This document shows, one piece after another, positions 32,907 through 43,040 of a stretch of DNA of 64,000 nt. Under the pieces are notes generated by a model. It saw only the letters and a program-made list of their open reading frames with translations, ran no database searches and was not told the origin of the DNA. A program made the position numbers and the translations under genes. This DNA comes from Lutibacter sp. Its GTDB lineage: Bacteria; Bacteroidota; Bacteroidia; Flavobacteriales; Flavobacteriaceae. Location: the NCBI GenBank assembly GCA_030683995.1, contig JAUXPH010000015.1:1-64000 (forward strand). Reading direction: 5' to 3'. The first letter of the stretch is position 1; the number at the start of each line of letters is the position of its first letter.

Positions 32907-33941
32907 CTATCTGTCAACACCTTGTTTGTTTATCCATTGTTGGTACTTGGCGGCATTTTTATTGTGTTCGTCTAACGTTTTTGCAAACTCGTGGGTTCCA
33001 AAAGTTGTTACGCTGGCGCACATAAAGTAATAATCGTGATTGGCCGGATTAAGAACCGCTTCAATGGAAGAAATGTCGGGCATTGAAATTGGTCCTGGAG
33101 GCAAACCTGTGTTTTTATAAGTGTTGTATGGCGAGTTAATTTCCAAATCTTTCGAAAACACGCGTTTAATTACCGTTTCATCTCCCAATTTGGCCTTTAA
33201 AGCAAAAATAATGGTTGGGTCGGCTTGCAGCGGCCAGCCACTGGTCAATCTGTTCAAATACAATTTGGCCACAATAGGTCTTTCACTTACCGTTGCCGTT
33301 TCTTTTTGGACAATGGAAGCAAGGGTTATGACTTCATTTTGGGTTAAATTTAATTTTTTTGCTTTTTCCAACCGTTCGGTGTCCCAAAATTTGGTGTATT
33401 CATCCAGCATTTTGGCCCTAAAACTCTCGGCAGTCGTATTCCAATAAAATTCATAAGAGTTTGGTACGTACATTCCGATGGCTGTTTCAAGGGTAAATCC
33501 AGCTTCATCTAAAAATGTTTGATCAGTAATAACTTTTAGCAGCGAAATGGAATCGGCTTCAATTTGTTGGGAAATTCTTCCCGCAAGTTTTTCAAATGTG
33601 TCTTGGTTGTTAAATGACAGGTTCACCATGGTCTGGTTGCCGCTTCGCAGCATTTTTATCAGGTCAAAGTTACTCATCCCCTTTGAAATTTTATATTTCC
33701 CCGGTTTAACAGCTTCCGGATAATTTAATTTTTTGGCTACCCAAACAAATGGTTTTACCCGTTTTAAAAACGGACGCGCTAAATTTTCAACATCCTCAAA
33801 ATCACTGTTTGTGGGAATATATAAAAATCCATCTTGAACAGCATTGGCCCTAAATAGTTTGCTGTAAAGGCTAAAACCTAATACGCTGCCAAGAATGAGC
33901 AATAAACCAAGAATTAATAGTAAAAGTTTTTTAGAGTTCAT
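32907..33941 (-). CDS. mltG: Endolytic murein transglycosylase MltG
   Basis: MltG cleaves nascent glycan strands and sets their length. The 344-residue protein has one N-terminal membrane segment (about 6-26), a LysM-like region, then the YceG catalytic domain with the probable catalytic Glu214 in ASIVQKETATV, followed by VAKLYLNRLTSGWPLQADPT. It overlaps the upstream acetyltransferase gene by one base (TAATG) and is the last gene of a dapF-GNAT-mltG unit, joining diaminopimelate supply with murein processing. Confidence 0.95.
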   Translation of the reverse strand: MNSKKLLLLILGLLLILGSVLGFSLYSKLFRANAVQDGFLYIPTNSDFEDVENLARPFLKRVKPFVWVAKKLNYPEAVKPGKYKISKGMSNFDLIKMLRSGNQTMVNLSFNNQDTFEKLAGRISQQIEADSISLLKVITDQTFLDEAGFTLETAIGMYVPNSYEFYWNTTAESFRAKMLDEYTKFWDTERLEKAKKLNLTQNEVITLASIVQKETATVSERPIVAKLYLNRLTSGWPLQADPTIIFALKAKLGDETVIKRVFSKDLEINSPYNTYKNTGLPPGPISMPDISSIEAVLNPANHDYYFMCASVTTFGTHEFAKTLDEHNKNAAKYQQWINKQGVDR

Positions 33942-34465
33942 TAGGGGGTTTTAATTAATTGATATAAAATTTCATCTTTATAAGAATTATTGGCGTAAAT
34001 CCAGTCTTTTTTAACACCTATTTTTTTAAAATTAAACTTTTCAAAAAGTTTGATGCTTTTATGGTTTTCAGCCGTGATATTTGCAAAAACTTGGTGCACG
34101 TTTAAGTACAAAAATGCATAGTCAATCACCATTTCCAATGCTTCTGAGCCATAACCTTTGCCTTGATATTGAGGAAGCATTAAAATACCTACCCCAACCC
34201 TTTTATGTTGCGGATTAAATTCGAACAAATCAATCATACCCACAGGAATGTTCTGCGTATTGCAAATTACAAATCGGTATTGTTTGGCTTCATAAATATC
34301 CTGATGTGCATTTTCAATATAATTTTGAAGTATAAATTTGGAATATGGTATTTGCGTGCCGCTAATTTCCCAAAAGGATTCGTCATTTTCCGCAGAAAAC
34401 AAAAAATCCAGATCTTCTGGTTCTAACGCACGCAGGTTGCTATTTTTGCTGTGTAAAGTTGCCAT
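33941..34465 (-). CDS. GNAT family N-acetyltransferase, RimJ/RimL-like
   Basis: A 174-residue acetyltransferase. The acetyl-CoA loop MLPQYQGKGYGSEALEMVID (about 97-116) and the C-terminal ANITAENHKSIKLFEKFNFK are typical of RimJ/RimL-like proteins that modify protein N-termini or small amines. Both ends overlap neighbouring genes by one base, so it is embedded in the dapF-mltG operon. No substrate can be assigned. Confidence 0.9.
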   Translation of the reverse strand: MATLHSKNSNLRALEPEDLDFLFSAENDESFWEISGTQIPYSKFILQNYIENAHQDIYEAKQYRFVICNTQNIPVGMIDLFEFNPQHKRVGVGILMLPQYQGKGYGSEALEMVIDYAFLYLNVHQVFANITAENHKSIKLFEKFNFKKIGVKKDWIYANNSYKDEILYQLIKTP

Positions 34466-35244
34466 TATACATTGATATTTCCTTCGAAAACAAATTGGGC
34501 CGGACCTTTTAAAAACACGTTTTTATAACAGTTGTCCTCTTTTTTAAATGATACCTCCAAGTTACCACCTAAAACTTCAATAAAAATTCTTTCGTCGGCA
34601 GTTCTGTTTGTTTTATTGGCTGCTATGGCCACAGCCGTTACGCCGGTTCCGCAAGCCAATGTTTCATTTTCCACACCGCGCTCATAAGTTCTCACCTTAA
34701 AAGAATTATCCGAAATTTGTTCCACAAAATTAACGTTAGTTCCTTCTTCAAAATAAGGAGCGCCATACCTTATTTTTGCCCCAATTTCAGTAACGTTTAG
34801 CGGTGCAACAGCATTGCAAAATTTCACGTGGTGCGGTGAGCCTGTATTTAAAAAAGTATGGGTGTCGTATATTTCGATATTTTCAATATCAGCCATTTGC
34901 AGATTTATCAAATCGTTTTCAATCTTGGCGTAATGCAGTCCGTCAGTGGCTTCAAAAGTGGTTTCATCGCCAATAATGGCCAGTTTTTTGGCAAAAGCCA
35001 CAATGCAACGTCCGCCATTTCCGCACATACTTCCTTCCTTGCCATCTGCATTGTAATAAATCATGGTAAAATCTTGCTTTTCTGATGATTCCAATAAAAT
35101 CAATCCGTCAGCACCAATGCCAAACCTTCTGTCACATAGTTTGTGAATAAGTTCAACATTGTTTTTAGGGAAAAATAGTTTTCTGTTATCGACCATAATA
35201 AAGTCGTTTCCCGCACCCTGATATTTGTAAAAATGAATTTCCAT
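34465..35244 (-). CDS. dapF: Diaminopimelate epimerase DapF
   Basis: DapF converts LL- to meso-diaminopimelate, needed for peptidoglycan and lysine. The 259-residue protein has both catalytic cysteines: Cys74 in GSMCGNGGRC and Cys198 in ETLACGTGVTA. The start GAGNDFIMVDN near the N-terminus is also diagnostic. A -7 box (TACATTTG, minus strand 35250-35257) ends 5 nt before its ATG, suggesting a leaderless message that continues into the acetyltransferase and mltG. Confidence 0.97.
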   Translation of the reverse strand: MEIHFYKYQGAGNDFIMVDNRKLFFPKNNVELIHKLCDRRFGIGADGLILLESSEKQDFTMIYYNADGKEGSMCGNGGRCIVAFAKKLAIIGDETTFEATDGLHYAKIENDLINLQMADIENIEIYDTHTFLNTGSPHHVKFCNAVAPLNVTEIGAKIRYGAPYFEEGTNVNFVEQISDNSFKVRTYERGVENETLACGTGVTAVAIAANKTNRTADERIFIEVLGGNLEVSFKKEDNCYKNVFLKGPAQFVFEGNINV

Positions 35245-35249
35245 TGTTG

Positions 35250-35257
35250 CAAATGTA
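35250..35257 (-). promoter_or_regulatory. -7 box of dapF operon, leaderless start
   Basis: TACATTTG on the minus strand, then CAACA and the dapF ATG. Confidence 0.5.
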
Positions 35258-35369
35258 CTAAATTCAGAATGGTTTTATTCATTAAATTTTTGTGAAAAAT
35301 TTTAGTGTTAAAAATTGTTAAAAGACCGTTAACAAAGAGTTAAAGCAATTTTTTAAAAGAAGAAATCGT

Positions 35370-35377
35370 TAATTTTG
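35370..35377 (+). promoter_or_regulatory. -7 box of degP-like gene
   Basis: TAATTTTG, 26 bp upstream of the chosen ATG. The longer frame from 35377 starts inside this box, which argues for the start at 35401 or 35404. Confidence 0.5.
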
Positions 35378-35403
35378 TGTTCATAAATTTAATAAATTGG
35401 ATG

Positions 35404-36810
35404 ATGAAAAATATAGTAAGCATGATATTAATTTCAGCTTTGGGAGGCGCAATAACTTTGGGTACTTATGTCTTGTTTTTTGAAAAACCACAGATTCAAA
35501 TTGAAAAAAAGGTCGATTCTTTGCTGAACACGATTCCCGCAAATTATTCCAATGCAATGTATTCTTCAGGAGAAAATACCGATTTTACCATTGCTGCAGA
35601 AAAAACACTCAATGCCGTAGTGCATGTAAAAAACACCATGTACAAAACCATAAAAGATCCTTTTGCTGAGTATTTTTACGGAGAAGGTTATGGAACAAGG
35701 CAATATTCACAAATAGGAACGGGAAGCGGTGTTATTATTGCCGCGGATGGTTACATTGTCACCAACAATCATGTGATAAAAAACGCAACGGATATTGAGG
35801 TTACGATGGATAATAAACGGACTTATAAAGCCAAGTTAATTGGTGCAGATCCTTCCAATGATATTGCATTGCTAAAAATTGATGCAAAAAATTTGTCCTA
35901 TATTACGCTTGGTGACTCCGATAATGTTAAGGTAGGCGAATGGGTTTTGGCGGTTGGGAATCCTTACAATTTAACTTCTACCGTTACTGCGGGTATCATT
36001 AGCGCCAAAGGAAGGGATTTGGACGGCACAACAAACATAGATTCATTTTTGCAAACAGATGCGGCTGTAAATGCAGGAAACAGCGGTGGCGCTTTGGTGA
36101 ATATTCGCGGTGAATTGATTGGGATTAACACCGCAATTTCTTCCATGACTGGTTCATTTATAGGTTATTCTTTTGCGATTCCTTCCAATATTGTTAAAAA
36201 AGTGATTGAGGATTTGATGGAATTCGGGAATGTGCAAAAAGCAATTTTGGGTGTAAACGGCGTTGAATTGAACAGTGAGCTGGCCGACAAATTAAATATT
36301 GATAACACAAGCGGATTTTATATTTCCAACGTGATTGAAAATTCTGGAGCGCAAAAAGCCGGATTAAAAGTGAATGATGTTATTGTGAAACTCGACCAAG
36401 TGAAAATAGTCACTTTCGCCGATTTAAATGGCTATATAAGCACAAAAAGACCTAATGACGTAGTGAATGTCGCTTTTTTAAGAAACGGCAAAATACGTGA
36501 GGTGAATGTAACTTTAATTAAATATGAAATCACCAAAGTGGCAGCATTGGGATTGGATTTGGAAAATTTAACTGCGGCCGAATTAAAAAAACTTAACATC
36601 ACCAATGGCGTAAGAATTACAGAAATCACCAATAAAGAATTGGCGAATTATGGCGTTAAAAAAGGCTATGTCATTATTTCAATTGATGACAATAAAGTGT
36701 ATAATGTGAACGACGTAAACAATATGATCGCCAATAAAACGAGCGGAGAAGTGATGCGCATAGAAATGCGTAATTTAAAAGGCGAACAGGAACGCTATAT
36801 TTTTAGGTAG
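35404..36810 (+). CDS. Periplasmic serine protease, DegP/HtrA family
   Basis: A 468-residue HtrA protease that degrades misfolded envelope proteins. An N-terminal membrane segment (about 4-25) anchors or exports it. The trypsin-like domain carries the triad His123 (VTNNHVIKN), Asp153 (PSNDIALL) and Ser227 (NAGNSGGAL). Two PDZ domains follow (about 265-350 and 375-465). I chose ATG 35404 over upstream codons because the promoter -7 box overlaps the longer frame. It is transcribed alone, and a terminator at 36864 follows. Confidence 0.95.
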   Translation: MKNIVSMILISALGGAITLGTYVLFFEKPQIQIEKKVDSLLNTIPANYSNAMYSSGENTDFTIAAEKTLNAVVHVKNTMYKTIKDPFAEYFYGEGYGTRQYSQIGTGSGVIIAADGYIVTNNHVIKNATDIEVTMDNKRTYKAKLIGADPSNDIALLKIDAKNLSYITLGDSDNVKVGEWVLAVGNPYNLTSTVTAGIISAKGRDLDGTTNIDSFLQTDAAVNAGNSGGALVNIRGELIGINTAISSMTGSFIGYSFAIPSNIVKKVIEDLMEFGNVQKAILGVNGVELNSELADKLNIDNTSGFYISNVIENSGAQKAGLKVNDVIVKLDQVKIVTFADLNGYISTKRPNDVVNVAFLRNGKIREVNVTLIKYEITKVAALGLDLENLTAAELKKLNITNGVRITEITNKELANYGVKKGYVIISIDDNKVYNVNDVNNMIANKTSGEVMRIEMRNLKGEQERYIFR

Positions 36811-36819
36811 AAAAGCTGA

Positions 36820-36848
36820 AAGACCGGAGACAGAAGACCGGAGACGGA
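36820..36848 (+). repeat. Short direct repeat GACCGGAGAC
   Basis: GACCGGAGAC occurs twice, about 15 bp apart, just after the protease stop and in a G/A-rich block unlike the flanking DNA. Such GACCGGAGAC-type strings occur between genes in Flavobacteria. Confidence 0.5.
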
Positions 36849-36863
36849 AGTTCAATTATATTG

Positions 36864-36893
36864 AAAAAAGCTGCTTTTACTGGCGGCTTTTTT
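36864..36893 (+). terminator. Terminator after degP-like gene
   Basis: AAAAAAGCTGC and GCGGCTTTTTT arms with one G-T wobble and a T run. Confidence 0.75.
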
Positions 36894-36988
36894 ATTGATT
36901 TTAACAGATGTTTTTTTACGGATAAATATGTTGCGAAATCGTTTGAAATGGGTACTTTTACCGAATATTTAAACAAAACAATTTTAAT

Positions 36989-38434
36989 ATGTCATTTAAC
37001 GAACTTTACGAAAAAGAACTTGCTTTTCAGGCCGAAAGAAGAAGAGCAGCGGTTGAATTAATTAGAATTATCAGCGATTTATGGTATGATGATACTATAG
37101 AATTGGTGTTGTTCAGAAATCAATTAAACGATCGAAACGTAAGTGAAATTATTAGTCTGGTTGACTACGCCAGCGATTTTGTGGAAAAACCAATTTCAAT
37201 TTTTGAAGCGGTGGAAATTGCGCGTGAAATTAAAAACCAACACTTGCCGCCTTCAAAATTGGATATCGGCAAATTGGTGTATGAGTTTCATTTAGACAAT
37301 AAACCGAAATCCGTAAAAGATTTTGTAGAAGACAAATTGAAAGAAGCTAAAAATTCTGGCGGAATTGAGCCAAAAGACGTGGTACTTTATGGATTCGGAC
37401 GCATTGGACGTTTGTTGGCCCGCGAATTAATGGCGCGTACCGGAAAAGGAAATTTAATGCGTTTAAGAGCCATTGTGACCCGTGGTGAAATTAACGAAAC
37501 CATCTTGGAAAAAAGAGCGTCTTTGTTAAGAAACGATTCGGTTCATGGAGATTTTCACGGTACCGTAACCGTTGATTCTGAAAAAAACGCATTAATCATT
37601 AACGGGTTAACGGTAAATGTTATTTCCGCAAATACACCCGAAGAAATTGATTATACAGCATATGGAATTTCTGATGCTTTGGTGATCGACAATACAGGCG
37701 CTTTTAGAGATAAAGAGGCGTTAGGCCGGCATTTAAAATCGAAAGGGGTTTCTAAAGTATTGTTAACGGCGCCTGGGAAAGGCGTTCCAAATATAGTTCA
37801 TGGCGTAAATCACTTGGAATACAATCCAAACGAAGTGGATATTTTTTCAGCGGCTTCCTGCACCACAAACGCCATCACGCCGGTTTTAAAAGTTATTGAA
37901 GACAATTTTGGCGTTGAATACGGCCATTTGGAAACCATTCATGCTTACACAAACGACCAGAATTTGGTTGACAATATGCATAAAAAATACAGAAGGGGAA
38001 GAGCGGCAGCCTTAAATATGGTGATTACAGAAACTGGTGCAGGCAGCGCAGTTTCTAAAGCTTTGCCTTCTTTTGAGGGAAAACTAACCTCAAATGCCAT
38101 TCGGGTTCCTGTTCCCAACGGATCTTTGGCTATTTTAAATTTGCGATTGGAAAACGCGGCAAGCAAAGAAACTATTAACGGAATGATGAAAAAATATGCG
38201 TTGGAAGGCGATTTGGTGGAGCAAATTAAATATTCTTTAAGCAACGAATTGGTTTCCTCCGATATTGTTGGAACCGCCGCACCGGCAATTTTCGACAGTT
38301 ATGCAACCATTTCAAGCAACGACGGCAAAAACGTTATTTTATATGTTTGGTACGACAATGAATTTGGATATATGCATCAGGTAATTAGATTGGCGCGTTA
38401 CATTTCAAAAGTAAGACGATTCAATTATTATTAG
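36989..38434 (+). CDS. gap: Glyceraldehyde-3-phosphate dehydrogenase, long form
   Basis: A 481-residue GAPDH with an N-terminal extension of about 125 residues before the Rossmann motif VVLYGFGRIGRLLAREL. The catalytic Cys291 lies in FSAASCTTNAITP, and His in LETIHAYTNDQN follows. This long class is common in Bacteroidota beside a canonical 330-residue GapA; the extension (FNELYEKELAFQAERRRAAV onwards) is helical and of unknown role. It may favour the gluconeogenic direction, but the sequence does not show this. A bidirectional terminator follows. Confidence 0.93.
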   Translation: MSFNELYEKELAFQAERRRAAVELIRIISDLWYDDTIELVLFRNQLNDRNVSEIISLVDYASDFVEKPISIFEAVEIAREIKNQHLPPSKLDIGKLVYEFHLDNKPKSVKDFVEDKLKEAKNSGGIEPKDVVLYGFGRIGRLLARELMARTGKGNLMRLRAIVTRGEINETILEKRASLLRNDSVHGDFHGTVTVDSEKNALIINGLTVNVISANTPEEIDYTAYGISDALVIDNTGAFRDKEALGRHLKSKGVSKVLLTAPGKGVPNIVHGVNHLEYNPNEVDIFSAASCTTNAITPVLKVIEDNFGVEYGHLETIHAYTNDQNLVDNMHKKYRRGRAAALNMVITETGAGSAVSKALPSFEGKLTSNAIRVPVPNGSLAILNLRLENAASKETINGMMKKYALEGDLVEQIKYSLSNELVSSDIVGTAAPAIFDSYATISSNDGKNVILYVWYDNEFGYMHQVIRLARYISKVRRFNYY

Positions 38435-38480
38435 GAATTAACAAATAATAAAAATTAGTCTTTTGTTCATTACATAAACT

Positions 38481-38514
38481 AAAAAAGGATGTTTTTTTGA
38501 AAACATCCTTTTTT
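38481..38514. terminator. Bidirectional terminator between gap and dsrE
   Basis: Arms AAAAAAGGATGTTTT and AAAACATCCTTTTTT form a perfect 15-bp stem around TTTG. It ends both gap and the convergent SQR-TusE-DsrE operon. Confidence 0.9.
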
Positions 38515-38534
38515 AAATTTAAGTTTATAATGTG

Positions 38535-39038
38535 CTATGTAAAAATGATTTGGGTTCTGTCTCCATCGCATAATTCGTAAAATTCGCCAATGGTGATAAT
38601 ATCTTTTACTTCATCCGACAATTGCGATTTGGTTAATTTAAACATATCCACAGCAAGTCTACATGCGTAAATGGTGCCGCCACCAGCGGTTATCATTTCT
38701 AAAAATTCATCAACAGGAGGCATTCCCAGTTCGTCCATTTGTTTTCGCATCATTGAAGATACTGCTGATTCAACGCCTGGTAATCCGCCAAGCATGGTTG
38801 GAAATGGCAATCCGCCCGGCATTTTCATAGCCGGATTTCCGGTTGTTGCGGTGTGCAAGTGATTCATCGACTTTTTTGTGATTCCTTCCAAGCCAAAGAA
38901 AGTGAAAAATAAATTTGTTTCAATACCTTCCATTACAGCGCCATTTGCCATAACCAATGAGGCATAAACATCTTCTAAATTTCCTTTAGCGCATATTATA
39001 CAAACTTTTTCTAATGGTTTTTTTTCTTTCGTTTCCAT
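38535..39038 (-). CDS. DsrE/DsrF-like sulfur-trafficking protein
   Basis: A 167-residue cytoplasmic protein of the DsrE family, which binds persulfide on a conserved cysteine and passes it to partners such as TusA or DsrC. The chain begins with KVCIICAKGNLEDVYASLVM, has a Met/Gly-Pro-rich middle (about 68-110), and carries the candidate active-site Cys126 in GGTIYACRLAVDMF. The longer DsrE2-like form fits its size. It is the last gene of an operon with a TusE protein and an SQR-like flavoenzyme, 15 bp after tusE. Confidence 0.88.
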   Translation of the reverse strand: METKEKKPLEKVCIICAKGNLEDVYASLVMANGAVMEGIETNLFFTFFGLEGITKKSMNHLHTATTGNPAMKMPGGLPFPTMLGGLPGVESAVSSMMRKQMDELGMPPVDEFLEMITAGGGTIYACRLAVDMFKLTKSQLSDEVKDIITIGEFYELCDGDRTQIIFT

Positions 39039-39053
39039 ACTTATGATTTTAAA

Positions 39054-39365
39054 CTAAATACAACTGGTTGGTTTAGGGATTCCTGCTATTTTTGAGGAGA
39101 ATTTTAAAGGCCCTTTTGGGAACAATTCGTATAATTGTTTGATATCAACAATTCCCGATTTACCAACGCTTCTTATGGTTAACGCCTCTTTAGCGATTGT
39201 TTTTTCGCGTAAATAATTGAGAACTTCAAAATGTTTATCTGTTAATTCAATATTTAATTCTTTTGCAATTTCATTTGCAATTTCTTTGTTCCATTGAGTC
39301 ATATCTTCTAGGTATCCGTCATCTGTAACTTTCACCTCAACTCCTGCTATAGTTTTTACAGCCAT
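39054..39365 (-). CDS. TusE/DsrC family protein with a single C-terminal cysteine
   Basis: A 103-residue sulfur carrier of the DsrC/TusE family. The C-terminal arm ends AGIPKPTSCI, placing the conserved carrier cysteine at penultimate residue 102. The second cysteine of true DsrC, 11 residues earlier, is Ser91 here, so it cannot form the trisulfide-type bridge used with DsrAB and is closer to TusE. No DsrAB, TusA or TusBCD is encoded in the window. It lies between the SQR-like gene (21 bp upstream) and dsrE. Confidence 0.9.
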   Translation of the reverse strand: MAVKTIAGVEVKVTDDGYLEDMTQWNKEIANEIAKELNIELTDKHFEVLNYLREKTIAKEALTIRSVGKSGIVDIKQLYELFPKGPLKFSSKIAGIPKPTSCI

Positions 39366-39386
39366 AATATTTAGTTTTAATAGTTA

Positions 39387-40640
39387 TTAATTATTTTTTT
39401 CTGGTTTTATATCAAATACTTTTCCTTTAAAGCTCATATTTCTCGATACAAATGGAATTGCAATTCCTTTTAAAAGCATATTCCAGTATATCCATCTAAA
39501 TGCCAATTTTCCCCAATGATTTAGTACGCTTTCTTTTAAAAGTGACATAGGACCTATTTTTGCGAAAGGAAATTTTCCGTGTACAGGTTCTGTTACATAA
39601 TTAAAATCGATGAGCAACGCCTTGTTGTTTCCCGTTTCAATAAAACAGTTTGCGTGGCCGTCAAATTCTTTTTTTAATGGAAATCCGTCAATATATAACA
39701 GAATATTGTCTGTCAAAGTTTCCGCTTCAAAATGGGCAACTGAGCCAGCTTTGGAAGCGGGAACATTCGTTGCATCACCAATTACAAAAATATTTTTATG
39801 TGCATTTGATTGCAGCGTGTTATGGTCTGTCGGCACAAAATTTAAATCATCGCCCATACCCGATTTTTCTATCACTTCATCACCCTTATTAGTTGGAATG
39901 GTCACCAGCAAATCAAAAGGGATTCTTCTGCCTTCATAATCAACAATTTCTTTGGTGTCATTATCTACGTGTTCAATCGCAAAATCAATTTCGATATTTA
40001 TGTCTTTTTCTTTTAAAAGGTAATTCAACGCCGTGGTACAGGTTGGTTTTGTAAACGCACCCGAAAGCGGTGTAACATAACTAATTTCCACCTTGTCTCT
40101 CATTCCTTTGTCACGGAAATATGAATCGGCCAAAAAAGCAAATTCTAAAGGCGCAACCGGACATTTAATCGGCATTTCAGTTATATGTACCAGTAATTTT
40201 CCGCCTTGCCAATCTCTTAATTTATCTCTTAATGCCAAAGAACCTTCATAAGTGTAAAAGTCGAAAATGTCTTTTTTCCAAAGTGGCCCCAACAATCCGT
40301 CAGTTTCTTCAGGCGCAATTTTACAGCCTGTAGCAATAATTAATACATCATATTTTAAAGTTTCACCTTCCAGTTCAACCTTATTTTCTTCGGGAATGAT
40401 TTTCTCTATTTTTTTTTGAACGTAATTTACATCTTTAGGAATAAATTTTTTCCCGACTTTTTTTACTTGATTTTCATTATAAATATCAAAAGGAAGAAAT
40501 AAAAATCCAGGTTGATAATAATGCGTTTTGAATTGGTCAACTATGGTGATATTCCATTTATTGAGATATAGTTTTGGCCTAAGGTGATTAGCCATCATTG
40601 TGCCTGAAGTGCCCGCACCTAATATAACTAAGTTTTTCAT
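39387..40640 (-). CDS. Sulfide:quinone oxidoreductase-like flavoprotein
   Basis: A 417-residue FAD-dependent oxidoreductase of the SQR/FCSD group, which oxidises sulfide to polysulfide or persulfide with quinone. It has the N-terminal FAD motif VILGAGTSGTMMANHL, the second loop IIATGCKIAP, and FVIGDATNVPASKAGSVAHF for the flavin ribityl site. Candidate active cysteines are Cys160 in MPIKCPVAP and Cys332 in HANCFIETG, at the places used by SQR; Cys106 and Cys201 are also present. The C-terminal helices suit membrane surface binding. It heads the operon controlled by the palindrome pair at 40732-40767. Confidence 0.88.
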   Translation of the reverse strand: MKNLVILGAGTSGTMMANHLRPKLYLNKWNITIVDQFKTHYYQPGFLFLPFDIYNENQVKKVGKKFIPKDVNYVQKKIEKIIPEENKVELEGETLKYDVLIIATGCKIAPEETDGLLGPLWKKDIFDFYTYEGSLALRDKLRDWQGGKLLVHITEMPIKCPVAPLEFAFLADSYFRDKGMRDKVEISYVTPLSGAFTKPTCTTALNYLLKEKDINIEIDFAIEHVDNDTKEIVDYEGRRIPFDLLVTIPTNKGDEVIEKSGMGDDLNFVPTDHNTLQSNAHKNIFVIGDATNVPASKAGSVAHFEAETLTDNILLYIDGFPLKKEFDGHANCFIETGNNKALLIDFNYVTEPVHGKFPFAKIGPMSLLKESVLNHWGKLAFRWIYWNMLLKGIAIPFVSRNMSFKGKVFDIKPEKNN

Positions 40641-40701
40641 TTTTAAATGTTTAATTTACGAATGGGTTTATTGCTATTCTAAAATAACTTTTAATATTTT
40701 G

Positions 40702-40709
40702 TAAAGTTA
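40702..40709 (-). promoter_or_regulatory. -7-like box of the SQR operon
   Basis: TAACTTTA (followed by C) on the minus strand, the same TAnnTTTAC form as at 13838. It lies exactly 29.5 bp from the centre of the proximal palindrome. Confidence 0.55.
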
Positions 40710-40731
40710 CTTAAGTTGCTTTATGCTATTT

Positions 40732-40745
40732 ATGATAATTATCAC
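40732..40745 (-). promoter_or_regulatory. Proximal palindrome of the SQR operon promoter
   Basis: On the minus strand GTGATAATTATCAT, containing the perfect 12-bp palindrome TGATAATTATCA. It matches RTGAYA-N2-TRTCAT with the other two sulfur promoters and keeps the same spacing to the -7 box. Confidence 0.7.
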
Positions 40746-40753
40746 TATCGTAA

Positions 40754-40767
40754 GTAACTATAGTTAC
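40754..40767 (-). promoter_or_regulatory. Distal palindrome GTAACTATAGTTAC of the SQR operon promoter
   Basis: Perfect 14-bp inverted repeat. Its centre is 22 bp upstream of the proximal palindrome in the direction of transcription. Confidence 0.75.
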
Positions 40768-40834
40768 AGACAAAAACGACTTAAAGTTGAAGTGCCGGAA
40801 AGTTTTTATAACCTTATCAAATCAAAAAATATGA

Positions 40835-42865
<2,031 letters not shown>

Positions 42866-42919
42866 TTTTTAGAAATCTATTGGTTTAAATGCATTTGGGA
42901 TTGCCCTTCGAATTTGGAT

Positions 42920-42942
42920 AAACCTTTCCTTTTAAGGTTTTT
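42920..42942 (+). terminator. Weak terminator-like hairpin after ligA
   Basis: AAACCTT and AAGGTTT arms with a 7-nt loop and five T. The stem is short, so strength is doubtful. Confidence 0.4.
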
Positions 42943-43028
42943 CGCCGATAAAGAATATTACGAAAATTCCGGCCACTTTTTCATTGACTTTGGAATTTTT
43001 AACTTGTCAACTTTTCAACTTAAAATAA

Positions 43029-43036
43029 TATCTTTG
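43029..43036 (+). promoter_or_regulatory. -7 box of trmD, leaderless start
   Basis: TATCTTTG, then CCAA and the trmD ATG. A TTG about 22 nt upstream could serve as the -33 element. The junction copies that of bamD. Confidence 0.55.
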
Positions 43037-43040
43037 CCAA

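Noticed and set aside
38535-40640. Dissimilatory sulfur oxidation (Dsr) pathway
   Set aside because: DsrE and a TusE/DsrC-like protein are present, but DsrAB, DsrMKJOP and the second DsrC cysteine are missing.
42866-43040. Small gene between ligA and trmD
   Set aside because: The frame is open only because it continues the ligA frame past its stop. It has no good start and ends across the trmD start.
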